Assembly: GCF_000520975.1 (NCBI RefSeq)
Contig: NZ_JACB01000001.1
Span: 248,001-312,000, forward strand
Length of the DNA stretch: 64,000 nucleotides
Reading direction: 5' to 3'
From: Aquimarina megaterium XH134
GTDB lineage: Bacteria > Bacteroidota > Bacteroidia > Flavobacteriales > Flavobacteriaceae
Below the pieces are notes generated by a model that worked only from the letters and a program-made list of their open reading frames with translations, was not told the origin of the DNA and searched no databases. Every line of letters starts with the position of its first letter. Position 1 is the first letter of the stretch. This document shows positions 43,441-53,165 of the stretch, one piece after another. Both the position numbers and the translations under genes were made by a program.

Positions 43441-44658
43441 TTAATTACTTAAATAATTAATTACTGCTGATTGTATGTAATAACCTTTGATGGATTCAAT
43501 AAGATTTATTTGAAATTTCAGCTGTAATTCCTGAACATCTAATACGTCATTAAAGTCGATGGTACCCGTTTCATAATTTTTAATCAAGATATCTTCTGCA
43601 TCATTAGCTTGTTTTAAATTATCTGATTGAATATTGAACTTGATTCTCGCTGTCTCTCGGTTATATTTTGCATCCGCTAATAGTGTTTCCAGTTTATTTA
43701 ATCTATCCTCTTTTTGGGATTGTATTTGCAACTGCTTTAATTCATTCTGTTTTGTTACAGACTTATACTTGTTATTAAAAATTGGAATTGAAATAGATAC
43801 CATTGGCATTACAATGTCTTTTCCGTTATCACTAAAACTCAAATCAGGACGCTCAGAAACTGGCACGTAATCCAAGCCAAAACCTATATTGGGAGCACTC
43901 TCTTTTTGGTTTAATAACTCTGATTGCTCAACAGACTCATATAGCTTATCGTATTTGATAAGTTCAGGATTTAACTGAAGGTTCTCCGTTAAGATTAATG
44001 CGTCTTCATCTGGAATAAACATTTCCTCAACCACTGTTACAGCAATAGTCTCATCACGATTTAATAGATTGTTGAAGGTTACTTGTTCTGCAAGGTAATC
44101 TTGCTCTAATACTTCTTTTTGCTGTACAAGTTCATTTTGTCTTATTTGAAGGCGAAGTACATCTACTGCAGATGCTTTATCAACTTCTACCGATGTTAAG
44201 GCCAAACGTTCATAGGTTTCCAAAAGCTCAATGTTTTCATCAAGAACCAATTGTTTTGCTCTAATGGCGTATAACTTGTAGTAGGATTGAGAAACTGATA
44301 AAGCGAGTTTTCTTTTTGCTACTACAATATCTATATATTGAGTTTCCGCTATTGAGCTTGCATAGTTCTCTCTCGCTGAAATTGTTCCGAACCAAGGCAA
44401 CATTTGAGATATTGAAAAACGTGCTCGTTGTGCACCTGTCCTGGTTTCTGGTTCGCTCACAAAATAGCCTGCACTTACCGTTGTATTTGGCAACGTATTG
44501 ACCTCGTTCACCTTTTCTTCAGCGATGTTATAGCGCAATTCAAAAGCTTGTATCTCGGGATTATTCTTCTCGGCTTCCTGAATGTAAGAAGCTAACTGTT
44601 GTGCATTAGTTTTTGCGAAAGCGAAAAAAACAATTCCTATTAAAATTATATATCTCAT
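43441..44658 (-). CDS. TolC/CusC-like outer membrane efflux channel
   Basis: A 405-residue outer membrane factor with a signal peptide (AFAKTNA). Two OEP repeats are visible, each with the long coiled-coil helices (LASYIQEAEKNNPEIQAFEL, then VSISIPIFNNKYKSVTKQNEL for the second repeat). The order is channel-type TolC family. Its start codon overlaps the stop of the pump gene by 4 nt, so it is the second gene of cusA-tolC-DUF302. It forms the outer exit of the Cus-like tripartite pump with the adaptor encoded at 36661. Confidence 0.9.
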   Translation of the reverse strand: MRYIILIGIVFFAFAKTNAQQLASYIQEAEKNNPEIQAFELRYNIAEEKVNEVNTLPNTTVSAGYFVSEPETRTGAQRARFSISQMLPWFGTISARENYASSIAETQYIDIVVAKRKLALSVSQSYYKLYAIRAKQLVLDENIELLETYERLALTSVEVDKASAVDVLRLQIRQNELVQQKEVLEQDYLAEQVTFNNLLNRDETIAVTVVEEMFIPDEDALILTENLQLNPELIKYDKLYESVEQSELLNQKESAPNIGFGLDYVPVSERPDLSFSDNGKDIVMPMVSISIPIFNNKYKSVTKQNELKQLQIQSQKEDRLNKLETLLADAKYNRETARIKFNIQSDNLKQANDAEDILIKNYETGTIDFNDVLDVQELQLKFQINLIESIKGYYIQSAVINYLSN

Positions 44659-47600
44659 TTTGTGACTCTTTTTAATTGAAATTCTTGTTTCCAGCTAAAT
44701 AAAACTGGGACGACAAATAGGGTTACTAATGCAATGAGCATCCCTCCAAAAGATGGAATCGCCATTGGTATCATTATGTCACTACCGCGTCCTGTTGATG
44801 TGAGTACTGGTAGTAAAGCAAGAATGGTTGTTGCCGTTGTCATTAAACAAGGTCGAATACGTTTCTCTCCTGCCTCAACTACGGATGCTCTTATTCCTTT
44901 TCTGTCTTTAGGCTTGTTTTTGTCAAAGGTTTGTGTTAGATATGTAGCCATTACAACGCCATCATCTGTAGCAATACCAAACAGCGCAATGAACCCTACC
45001 CAAACCGCAACACTTAAGTTTATGGTATGCATTTGGAAAAGGTCTCTAAGATTTTCACCAAAGAAGTTAAAATTTAAAAACCAGTCTTGACCATAGAACC
45101 AAATCATTAAAAACCCACCAGCAAAAGCGACCGCAATACCAGTAAAAACCATCAGTGATGTACCAACAGAACGGAACTGGAAATAAAGAATAAGAAATAT
45201 AATTGCTAATGCTAATGGAACTACTACTGCCAACGTTTTTTCGGCGCGTAGTTGATTCTCATACGTTCCCGTAAATAGATAGTTAATTCCCTTTGGAACA
45301 ACTAGCTCTCCACTATCAATTTTTTCTTGAATAAGCGCTTGTGCATTTTCAACCACATCCACTTCAGCATATCCGTCTAATTTGTCGAATAGTACATACC
45401 CTACCAAGAAAGTATCTTCACTCTTAATAATCTGTGGTCCTTGTTCATAACGAATTGTAACAAGTTCACTTAGCGGTACTGGACTTCCTTTCTCTACGGG
45501 CACATAGATATCCTTTAAGTCACTTGGATTTGCGCGTAACTCTCTTGGATAGCGTACACGGATACCGTACCGTTCTCTACCCTCAACTGTTTGGGTGAGT
45601 ATCATTCCCCCAACAGATACTTGAATGACTTGCTGTACTTGTTCTATAGAAATTCCGTAACGTGCCAGCCTTTCTCTATCAATATCCAAAAGCAGGTAAG
45701 GTTTTCCTACAATACGGTCTGCAAAGACAGCTTCATCCTTAACACCATCCGCCTGTTTTAGAATGTCTTCCAACTGCACTCCAAACGCTTCTATCTCGTT
45801 TAAATCTTGGCCTTTTACTTTAATTCCCATTGGTGCTCGCATACCTGTTTGTAGCATCACCAAGCGGGTTTCTATGGGTTGTAGTTTAGGTGCTGAAGTA
45901 ACCCCAGGAAGCTTTGTAACCTCGACGATTTCTTTCCATATATCGTCCGGAGAGTCTATTTCTGGTCGCCAGTTTCTAAAGTACTCACCATCATCATCTG
46001 GTATTAATTGTGAACGAATTACCGAAAACGGGTCTTTGATTTTAGAAGCATCATAGTCTGCCTTTTCATCTACGTCATTGTTAGGATTTACAACCAGGCT
46101 TCCATCTTTGAGGATAAATAAGCCATCCTCATTTACTTTAAAACGTTGTCTAACTCTTTTATCATTTAAAATATATTCTGATTTATATTGAATAACATTC
46201 TCATACATTGATAACGGTGCAGGGTCTAACGCCGACTCTGTACGCCCAGATTTACCCACCACAGTTTCAATTTCTGGAATGCTGGCTACAGCCATATCTA
46301 ATTGCTGTAAGACACGTTTATTTTCTTCAACACCTGCGTGAGGCATTGAAGTAGGCATCAAAAGAAAAGACCCTTCATTGAGCGATGGCATAAATTCCTT
46401 ACCTGTATTATTCATAATCATAACTCCAAAAATTATGATGGCAGTAGGCACAGAAAGGAACAACAGCTTGTTTCGTAGTGCCCAATTTAAGATACGTACA
46501 TAGTACTTTCTGAAAAGTGTAAACACTCCTAGAAGACCAAAACAGATAAGACCTACAAAAAACAAATTAATGAGTATACTACGATCTACTCCCAGTGGCC
46601 TCCAATATTCGGCCAACAAAAATATAATGGCAAAAGCGGATACAAATATGTTGATGATATTGGCACGTTTCGTTGTGATTTTCTCTTTTAGCGAAAGAAG
46701 GCCAACGATACCAAATGCAACCAATACCAACCCTAGAGGATATCCAAAAATAAGGGCTAAAATACCGAAAACAACCAATGCTCCATTTAGTATATAACTA
46801 AACGATTTTTTTATGCTACGTTTTTTAAAGAAATAAGCGGCAAATGGTGGTATTAAAAATAAAGCTACAATAAGAGACGCTGTTAGTGCAGACGTTTTAG
46901 TGAAGGCTAATGGTCTAAATAATTTTCCTTCGGCACCAATCATTGTAAACACAGGAATGAAACTAATGATAGTGGTCATTACCGCCGTCAATATCGCACC
47001 AGAAACTTCTGCTGTTGCATTATATACTACCGTATTAATAGGAAGGTTTTTGTTGTTTTCGTCGATATGCCGCAGCACATTTTCTGATAGAATAACACCT
47101 ACATCGACCATTGTACCAATAGCAATAGCAATACCAGATAAAGCCACGATGTTAGCATCTACATTAAATAGCTTCATTGATATAAACACCATCAATACAG
47201 CTACTGGTAATAATCCTGAAATTAATACAGAAGCCCTTAAATTGAATACCATTATGATGATGACAAAAATGGTAATCAAAATCTCTAACGTGAGTGCCTC
47301 ATCAAGTGTACCCAACGTTTCTTGAATAAGCTCGGTTCTATCATAAAAGGGAACAATGGTTAATTGTGATGTTCTACCATCACTCAATGTTTTTGACGGT
47401 AAACCAGAACTTAGCTCATTTATTTTCTCCTTAACATTATTAATGACTTCCATCGGGTTGGCACCATAGCGAGCTACAACCACACCACCTACAACTTCCG
47501 CACCCTCTTTATCTAAAAGCCCTCGTCTAGTGGCAGGTCCGTGAGATACTTTAGCAATGTCTTTAATTCTAATTGAAGTAAAATCTTGAGAGGTAACTAC

Positions 47601-48392
47601 TGCATTTTCTAAATCTGAAAGTGTTTTTATATAACCTAAACCTCGAATAAGGTATTCTGCTTGATTGATTTCTAAAGTCTGGGCACCAACATCCTTATTA
47701 CTTTGCTTTACTGCTTTTACAACTTCATTTAAACCAATTTTATATTGTTTCATCAATTCAGGATTAACATCCACTTGATACTCCAATACATACCCACCGA
47801 TAGAAGCTACTTCCGAAACACCACTTGCTGAGGATAGCGCATACTTCACATAAAAATCTTGTATACTTCTTAATTCCTGTAAATCCCATCCACCAGTTAC
47901 ATTTCCGTTTTCATCACGACCTTCTAATGTATACCAGTAAATCTGCCCAAGACCTGTAGCATCAGGACCTAGAGCAGGATTAACACCATCAGGAAGCAAT
48001 CCTGCTGGCAATGAATTTAATTTTTCGAGAATACGACTTCGACTCCAGTAGAATTCTATATCTTCTTCAAAAATGATATAGATACTAGAAAAACCGAACA
48101 TCGAAGAGCTACGTATGGTTTTAACTCCTGGAATTCCCAGAAGTGATGTGGTTAGTGGATAGGTAATTTGATCCTCGATATCTTGTGGGGAACGCCCATC
48201 CCATTTTGTAAATACAATTTGTTGGTTTTCGCCAATGTCGGGTATGGCATCCACGGCTACAGGATTACGTGGTAGAGAACCAGTATTCCATTCAAAAGGT
48301 GCATTTACAACACCCCAAGCCACGAATAAGGCTAGCAACAAAACAGCTACTAGTTTATTTTCTATTAAAAATTTGATGCTTTTATTTAGCAT
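44655..48392 (-). CDS. cusA: CusA-like heavy-metal RND efflux pump
   Basis: A 1,245-residue inner-membrane pump; the start at MLNKSIKFLIENK is chosen because the longer frame adds a non-family N-terminus. Typical blocks: PDIGENQQIVFTKWDGRSPQD, GGYVLEYQVDVNPELMKQY, SGIAIAIGTMVDVGVILSEN (proton-relay acidic residues in TM4), EFMPSLNEGSFLLMP and FGIATDDGVVMATYL. Two periplasmic loops and 12 membrane helices are evident. The family is the HME-RND group for Cu(I)/Ag(I) or Zn/Co; neighbours (DUF3347, HMBD adaptor, CopA) favour copper/silver. Expression is probably controlled by the HMA-AraC regulators. Confidence 0.95.
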   Translation of the reverse strand: MLNKSIKFLIENKLVAVLLLALFVAWGVVNAPFEWNTGSLPRNPVAVDAIPDIGENQQIVFTKWDGRSPQDIEDQITYPLTTSLLGIPGVKTIRSSSMFGFSSIYIIFEEDIEFYWSRSRILEKLNSLPAGLLPDGVNPALGPDATGLGQIYWYTLEGRDENGNVTGGWDLQELRSIQDFYVKYALSSASGVSEVASIGGYVLEYQVDVNPELMKQYKIGLNEVVKAVKQSNKDVGAQTLEINQAEYLIRGLGYIKTLSDLENAVVTSQDFTSIRIKDIAKVSHGPATRRGLLDKEGAEVVGGVVVARYGANPMEVINNVKEKINELSSGLPSKTLSDGRTSQLTIVPFYDRTELIQETLGTLDEALTLEILITIFVIIIMVFNLRASVLISGLLPVAVLMVFISMKLFNVDANIVALSGIAIAIGTMVDVGVILSENVLRHIDENNKNLPINTVVYNATAEVSGAILTAVMTTIISFIPVFTMIGAEGKLFRPLAFTKTSALTASLIVALFLIPPFAAYFFKKRSIKKSFSYILNGALVVFGILALIFGYPLGLVLVAFGIVGLLSLKEKITTKRANIINIFVSAFAIIFLLAEYWRPLGVDRSILINLFFVGLICFGLLGVFTLFRKYYVRILNWALRNKLLFLSVPTAIIIFGVMIMNNTGKEFMPSLNEGSFLLMPTSMPHAGVEENKRVLQQLDMAVASIPEIETVVGKSGRTESALDPAPLSMYENVIQYKSEYILNDKRVRQRFKVNEDGLFILKDGSLVVNPNNDVDEKADYDASKIKDPFSVIRSQLIPDDDGEYFRNWRPEIDSPDDIWKEIVEVTKLPGVTSAPKLQPIETRLVMLQTGMRAPMGIKVKGQDLNEIEAFGVQLEDILKQADGVKDEAVFADRIVGKPYLLLDIDRERLARYGISIEQVQQVIQVSVGGMILTQTVEGRERYGIRVRYPRELRANPSDLKDIYVPVEKGSPVPLSELVTIRYEQGPQIIKSEDTFLVGYVLFDKLDGYAEVDVVENAQALIQEKIDSGELVVPKGINYLFTGTYENQLRAEKTLAVVVPLALAIIFLILYFQFRSVGTSLMVFTGIAVAFAGGFLMIWFYGQDWFLNFNFFGENLRDLFQMHTINLSVAVWVGFIALFGIATDDGVVMATYLTQTFDKNKPKDRKGIRASVVEAGEKRIRPCLMTTATTILALLPVLTSTGRGSDIMIPMAIPSFGGMLIALVTLFVVPVLFSWKQEFQLKRVTK

Positions 48393-48496
48393 AGAAATGA
48401 GTTTTAAGTAATTATAATTTTTGTTTTTAAAAACAAAAAACAAGCAGTTTAGTCCATACAATTTAATGCTGAACTACAGTACTAATTACTTAAAAA

Positions 48497-48913
48497 TCAA
48501 ATAAGGAAAGTTTGGTCTAAAACTTGAACATCCCTAACCAAGAGAGGGGGAGAATAATCTACAAAAGAAGTATTTTCTGTTTGTTGTTCTGTAAACAGAT
48601 TTATGTATGAATAGATAAAAGTAGCAACCAATAACTGTTGCTCTTTATCTAATTTATGAAAAGATGTTTTTAAATTATCTTGTCCATCAAGCACCAACTG
48701 TTCATCACTACAGCAATCTTTCTTAGTAATATTACATTCTGACGAAGTTGACTTTTTTTGAACCTCCATACCACAAGATTCAACAGAACCAAACATTGAG
48801 GTATCCACTAATACGTCACCACAATAATGGCTTTCAATAGTGAAAGACAACGTTGAGATGAACACTAAAAGTGCCATACAGAATGATACTATTTTATAAA
48901 AAATCTTTTTCAT
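48497..48913 (-). CDS. HYC_CC_PP family protein (copy 1)
   Basis: A 138-residue exported protein of the HYC_CC_PP type, named after its conserved blocks: ESHYCGDVLVD (HYC), KKDCCSDEQ (CC) and DYSPPLLVRD (PP). The N-terminus is a hydrophobic signal or anchor (FCMALLVFISTLSFTI). Conserved Cys and His suggest metal binding, and the family accompanies copper genes in Bacteroidota; its function is unknown. It lies upstream of cusA on the same strand. A second member is encoded on the other strand at 49637. Confidence 0.88.
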   Translation of the reverse strand: MKKIFYKIVSFCMALLVFISTLSFTIESHYCGDVLVDTSMFGSVESCGMEVQKKSTSSECNITKKDCCSDEQLVLDGQDNLKTSFHKLDKEQQLLVATFIYSYINLFTEQQTENTSFVDYSPPLLVRDVQVLDQTFLI

Positions 48914-48921
48914 TAATATTG

Positions 48922-48929
48922 CAAAAGTA
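48922..48929 (-). promoter_or_regulatory. -7 promoter box of the HYC_CC_PP gene (near-leaderless start)
   Basis: On the minus strand TACTTTTG matches the Bacteroidota -7 consensus TAnnTTTG exactly. Only 8 nt separate it from the ATG, so transcription should start at or within a few bases of the start codon. The expected upstream -33 TTG-type element falls in the AT-rich run before it. Confidence 0.5.
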
Positions 48930-48991
48930 AAAAAAATTTAACAATTTAAAATCATTTAACATAATTTTAAATTGCTTATTCAAGTAAAACA

Positions 48992-49435
48992 CTAACTCTT
49001 TTCAATTGATTCACTTAACGTTATAACATATTCTACAAGATTCTTAATCTCTAAGGGTGGGTTACCGTGATCAAAGTGTGACGATTCATATGAATTGCCA
49101 TTTATAAAGACTTTCAATTTTGCATATGCAGCGCCATCAAGTTCCCGTTTCTCTGATGAGGCTTTAAAAGTGGAAAGTTTTTCAAGTTTTATTTTGTCGG
49201 TCAAATCTACTAATTCCTTCCATTCTTTATTTTTCATTTTAATTGTAATGTCTTTCTTTCCATCCCTATCTTTTCGAAAAACAAGTGTCTCTTTATTTAC
49301 AGTAATTTTTTTATAAAAACCACGAGAAACAGCTTCGTATTCCAAAGAAGGTTCATTCACTCCCTGCTGAGAAAATAATGACTGTGCAATTGTAATTGCT
49401 AAGATTGTTATTAGTAGTCTTTTCATAATTGACAC
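48992..49435 (-). CDS. Uncharacterised exported protein
   Basis: A 147-residue protein (start MSIMKRLL or MKRLL) with a signal peptide ending SLFSQ. The mature part is beta-rich: YKKITVNKETLVFRKDRDG, ITIKMKNKEWKELVDLTDKI, and GAAYAKLKVFINGNSYESSHFDHGNPP. Similar 'SSHFDHGxPP' ends occur in small periplasmic proteins of Flavobacteria, but no function is known to me. It may be expressed independently; the next plus-strand gene diverges 200 bp away. Confidence 0.7.
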   Translation of the reverse strand: MSIMKRLLITILAITIAQSLFSQQGVNEPSLEYEAVSRGFYKKITVNKETLVFRKDRDGKKDITIKMKNKEWKELVDLTDKIKLEKLSTFKASSEKRELDGAAYAKLKVFINGNSYESSHFDHGNPPLEIKNLVEYVITLSESIEKS

Positions 49436-49636
49436 TAAATTATATTTTTACATTTTACAAACTTATTAATCTGTACTTTATTGAAATATGACAAAAATCA
49501 TCTTTCTGTTTAATCTTTAGATTTATATTTGTACCAATACAAAATTATTTAAAACCCATAAGACATTAATTATAAATACATTAAGAGTGTAATTATATTT
49601 TTCCAGATGTTAAACAAAATTTCTTAACTTTACAAG

Positions 49637-50059
49637 GTGAAAACATTTTTTACTAAAATATTGTCTTTCTTTTTGGCGGCATTCATATTGTTGTCAGCCT
49701 CTTCCTTTACGGTGAATATGCATTTTTGTGGTGACGTATTAGTGGATATGGCATTTTTCAGCAAAGCTGAAGCTTGTAAGGATAAGCTTCAAAAAGAAGA
49801 TAATCCTTTTAAAAAATGTACTTCTTTACAAGAAAAGGATTGTTGCAACAACCAGACTATTCTAAAAGAAGCTAGTGATACTTTTAAAAAATCAACTACG
49901 GTTATAGGAGTTGATACTTTAGTTTTCTTAAATACATTTATTTACTCTTACATTAACCTTTTTGAAGGACTAGAGAAAAAAATAGTACCTTTTGAAATCT
50001 ATAGGCCGCCCTTGTTGTCCAAGGACATCCATATTCTACACGAGACTTATTTAATTTGA
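49637..50059 (+). CDS. HYC_CC_PP family protein (copy 2)
   Basis: A 140-residue paralogue of the protein at 48497, in the opposite orientation. It uses a GTG start (MKTFFTKILSFFLAAF). The same blocks are present: NMHFCGDVLVD (HFC instead of HYC), EKDCCNNQT and YRPPLLSKD, ending ETYLI like copy 1's QTFLI. A strong hydrophobic N-terminus serves as signal or anchor. It precedes the second HMA-AraC regulator and so heads the plus-strand copper unit. An AACTTTAC stretch 5 nt before the start may be the -7 region, again implying a very short leader. Confidence 0.85.
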   Translation: MKTFFTKILSFFLAAFILLSASSFTVNMHFCGDVLVDMAFFSKAEACKDKLQKEDNPFKKCTSLQEKDCCNNQTILKEASDTFKKSTTVIGVDTLVFLNTFIYSYINLFEGLEKKIVPFEIYRPPLLSKDIHILHETYLI

Positions 50060-50240
50060 TTTTCTACATCGCGGTAAAAGCCTTTTTACTGCACAATTAG
50101 TCATAGCCAAAGCATAGCCATTGGCTAAAAGCTGTTGTATCCAATTCCCTACAATATTATTTAGCACACAATTCTGTAAAACAAATACTTATATAGATTA
50201 GACTATTGAGCAAAAGCCCAATAACAATACCTTATTAATT

Positions 50241-50822
50241 ATGACACAACCAAAAGAATTTTGGGTTAAAAATATGGTGTGTAGTCGTTGTTTAAAAGTA
50301 ATTAAGCAAGAGCTACAAGAACTAGGAATAGCCGTCCTTTCGCTGGAACTAGGAAAGCTTTTAGTAGAAGCACCAGGTATATCCGATGCACAAATTAACC
50401 AAGACGTTACTAAAGTACTTCACGCAAATGACTTTGAAATTGTAAAAAGTGAAGAAGAGATGCTTGTTGAAAGAATAAAAATTATTCTAATCGAACAACT
50501 TGTTGAACTGCCATTGACTTTAAAGGTCAAGACTTCAGAACATTTATCATCTGCCCTTCACCGAGATTATAAGTCATTAAGTAAACTATTCTCTTCTAAA
50601 GAAAAGACCACCATTGAAAAGTACTTTATAAAGTTAAAAATTGAAAAAGTAAAGGAACTCATTCAGCTTAAACAACATTCCTTTTCTGATATAGGATACT
50701 TGCTGGATTACAGTAGTGTTAACCATTTGTCCAGACAGTTTAAGGATGTGGTAGGTATGAGTATGACCGATTATAAAAACACAGAAAACTGGAAGCGGAA
50801 TTATTATGATGAAATTATATAG
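50241..50822 (+). CDS. HMA-like domain fused to AraC-type helix-turn-helix (copy 2)
   Basis: A 193-residue paralogue of the regulator at 35842. The N-terminal metal-binding-like domain carries KNMVCSRCLKVI (two Cys spaced CxxC). The AraC part covers about 95-185: IEKYFIKLKIEKVKELIQL, FSDIGYLLDYSSVNHLSRQF, KDVVGMSMTDYK. The domain order and CxxC match copy 1, so both are probably sensors of the same or related metals. It stands in front of the plus-strand cytochrome/porin genes and could activate these or the divergent cus genes. Confidence 0.85.
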   Translation: MTQPKEFWVKNMVCSRCLKVIKQELQELGIAVLSLELGKLLVEAPGISDAQINQDVTKVLHANDFEIVKSEEEMLVERIKIILIEQLVELPLTLKVKTSEHLSSALHRDYKSLSKLFSSKEKTTIEKYFIKLKIEKVKELIQLKQHSFSDIGYLLDYSSVNHLSRQFKDVVGMSMTDYKNTENWKRNYYDEII

Positions 50823-50892
50823 ATAAGAACGAAAGTTATGCAGATGAAGGCTTAAGGCATTCGCTAATTTCATCGAACTAAAATTAATCAAA

Positions 50893-51498
50893 ATGAAAAC
50901 AATCTTCCTCACATTATTAATGATCCCAATACTTGGATTTGGGCAAACTTTAGAAAATATTGACTTTATTTCCCCTTTTCACAACGGTCTTGCCGCTGTG
51001 AAAAAAGCAAACGAATGGGCATTTATTGACCAAAATGGGACTGTTACTGTTGACTTTAGAGATGACTTAGTACTCATTGAAACAGAAGAGGGCAACTATC
51101 CTATGTTCAGTAATGGAAAATGCATTATAGCTCATAAAAAAGACGGTGTATTCTATTACGGATACATCGGCAAAAAGGGTGAGATAATTATCAAACCACA
51201 GTTTCTTAATGCTTTAAACTACCAAGGCGATAAGGCTTTAGCATTAACAGTTTATAAAGAGACTATAGGCTACAATGATATTTTTAAAAAAGATGTGGTT
51301 AACTACCATTATTTTGAAGTGGTCATTGATGAAAATGGAAATGTAACAGACCATTTAACTCAATTAGCTAAACATATTTCTCCAAAATACACTAAAAGCA
51401 AAAATCCACCTGTCATCACATCTAAGATTATTTCTGACAATCTAATAGCAGTAAAAGGCAATGACAAGAAATGGATTGTAAAAAAAATATCGCATTGA
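50893..51498 (+). CDS. Exported WG-repeat-like protein
   Basis: A 201-residue protein with a signal peptide ending LGFGQ. WG-type beta repeats are visible in degenerate form: GLAAVKKANEWAFIDQNGTV, GYIGKKGEIIIKPQF, VIDENGNVTDH and LIAVKGNDKKWIVKK. WG-repeat proteins are probably scaffold or binding proteins. It lies between the regulator and the cytochrome genes. There is no evidence for a metal link other than position. Confidence 0.78.
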   Translation: MKTIFLTLLMIPILGFGQTLENIDFISPFHNGLAAVKKANEWAFIDQNGTVTVDFRDDLVLIETEEGNYPMFSNGKCIIAHKKDGVFYYGYIGKKGEIIIKPQFLNALNYQGDKALALTVYKETIGYNDIFKKDVVNYHYFEVVIDENGNVTDHLTQLAKHISPKYTKSKNPPVITSKIISDNLIAVKGNDKKWIVKKISH

Positions 51499-51555
51499 AT
51501 TTCATAATGAAGCAATCCAATTAAACACCTAATTAAAAAAATAAATTCTAATCAT

Positions 51556-51984
51556 ATGAAAGCAAAAAAAGTTTTTTTCAGTATACCCCTTCTAGGGTTG
51601 ATATATTTCATAACGGTGAGCTTTACCAATTCCCCTAAAAAAGAATACGCTCCTATAGAACAAGATAAATGGGTCGCACCGGCAAGTGCGGATAAAATAA
51701 AGAATCCATTAAAAGGTGATGCAAAAGCAGCTGCATCGGGCAAAAAGATATACAAAATGCTATGTTTTGTATGCCACGGCCCTAAAGGAAAAGGAGATGG
51801 TATGGGTGGCACAGGGCTTAAACCAAAACCAGCAGACCTAACAAGTACAGCTTTTCAATCGCAATCAGATGGGGCTATTTTCTGGAAACTAGAACAAGGA
51901 CGTTCCCCTATGCCCTCCTACAAAACTTCAATCCCAGAAAAAAAACGCTGGGAGATTATTAACTATTTAAGAACTCTGAAATAA
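51556..51984 (+). CDS. Monoheme c-type cytochrome
   Basis: A 142-residue exported or membrane-anchored cytochrome. The N-terminal hydrophobic segment (LLGLIYFITVSFTN) is followed by a class I cytochrome c domain with MLCFVCHGPKGKGDG (CxxCH at about 75-79). The probable axial Met lies in SPMPSYKTSIPEKKRWEI, as usual for this fold, and the domain ends WEIINYLRTLK. The stop shares a base with the start of the porin gene (TAATG), so they are translated together. It should pass electrons in the periplasm. Confidence 0.92.
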   Translation: MKAKKVFFSIPLLGLIYFITVSFTNSPKKEYAPIEQDKWVAPASADKIKNPLKGDAKAAASGKKIYKMLCFVCHGPKGKGDGMGGTGLKPKPADLTSTAFQSQSDGAIFWKLEQGRSPMPSYKTSIPEKKRWEIINYLRTLK

Positions 51985-53144
51985 TGAAAAAGCTAATCTT
52001 AACACTTTTCGTGTTCGCTTTTGGCTATCAAGTTTATGGTCAAACATACAACACTTTTGAACCGAGCAAAACTCAATTTATGCTCAGAGGTTACGGACAT
52101 ACCGGTTTTGAATATATGGATACCGGTGATGAAGAAGAATCCACATTTTTAGGTGCTGCCTTTGCCCCTATCTTTTTATACAAACACTCAGACAGGCTTA
52201 TGTTCGAGGCAGAGTTAGAGTTTGTACTAGAAGGCAATGAATTAGAGGTAGGGTTGGAATATGCAGATGTGATGTACGTGCTCAATAAGAATATGACGGT
52301 TAGAGCCGGTAAGTTTCTTCTTCCTTTTGGAACATTTATGGAACGATTACATCCTGCTTGGATAAATAGACTCCCTACAAGGCCTTTAGGTTTTGGTCAC
52401 GATGGTATTGCGCCTTCTTCTGGCATAGGGGTCGAATTAAGAGGGGCATTTGACCTTGGTGGGCCAAAACTTAATTATTCAGTCTATTCTACAAATGGTC
52501 CAAGACTAAAAGATGGTAGTGAAGAACCTGAAGAAGCTGGTATTCTAAAATTTCAAAACTATGAGGACAACAACCTGGCTAAAGCTTATGGAGGTCGTAT
52601 AGGGGTTTTACCTTTTTCTGATTCTTCAGCAGAATTAGGATTCTCAGCCTACTCAACTAGTGGAACTGGTAAGGAAGATTCTCAATATGAAGATGTTGGT
52701 GCCTTTCTATTTGCGCTAGACTTTTCATATGTAAAGCCTATATCGCCATTAAAAGGAATTGTAGATATCAAAGCCCAATACAATAACTCTAATGTAGATA
52801 CGGCAACATTTATAGAAGTACACGAAGATGGAGATGCTGAAGAATATTCATTTGATAATCAAAGTAATTCATTTTACGCCCAAATAAGCTACAGGCCAAC
52901 AATGGCAGGAAGTGATTTTATGAAGAAATTAGAATTCGTGGGGCGTTATTCTGATTTTAATGCTCCAGAGGGTGCGGAATGGGAAGAAACATCAGTTCAA
53001 TATGCCTTTGGGCTTAACTATTGGTTAAGCTGGCGCTCAGTAGTGAAATTTAGTTACCAAACTACCGAAACAGAAGGTGGACACGACGGAGATGGTATTA
53101 CCAATACTGATGGACTATTTCTCCATTGGGCGATTGGATTTTAA
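51984..53144 (+). CDS. Outer membrane porin-like barrel, cytochrome-linked
   Basis: A 386-residue outer membrane barrel with a signal peptide (YQVYGQ). Regular amphipathic strands end in HWAIGF with C-terminal Phe, as the assembly machinery requires. RAGKFLLPFGTFMERLHPAWINR and the DGIAPSSGIGVELRG block resemble Bacteroidota phosphate/OprO-like porins. It is coupled to an upstream cytochrome c and followed by a second one 21 nt downstream. This is reminiscent of porin-cytochrome units; that they form a complex is inference. Confidence 0.85.
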   Translation: MKKLILTLFVFAFGYQVYGQTYNTFEPSKTQFMLRGYGHTGFEYMDTGDEEESTFLGAAFAPIFLYKHSDRLMFEAELEFVLEGNELEVGLEYADVMYVLNKNMTVRAGKFLLPFGTFMERLHPAWINRLPTRPLGFGHDGIAPSSGIGVELRGAFDLGGPKLNYSVYSTNGPRLKDGSEEPEEAGILKFQNYEDNNLAKAYGGRIGVLPFSDSSAELGFSAYSTSGTGKEDSQYEDVGAFLFALDFSYVKPISPLKGIVDIKAQYNNSNVDTATFIEVHEDGDAEEYSFDNQSNSFYAQISYRPTMAGSDFMKKLEFVGRYSDFNAPEGAEWEETSVQYAFGLNYWLSWRSVVKFSYQTTETEGGHDGDGITNTDGLFLHWAIGF

Positions 53145-53165
53145 TTGAATCATAAAACAAGAGAT

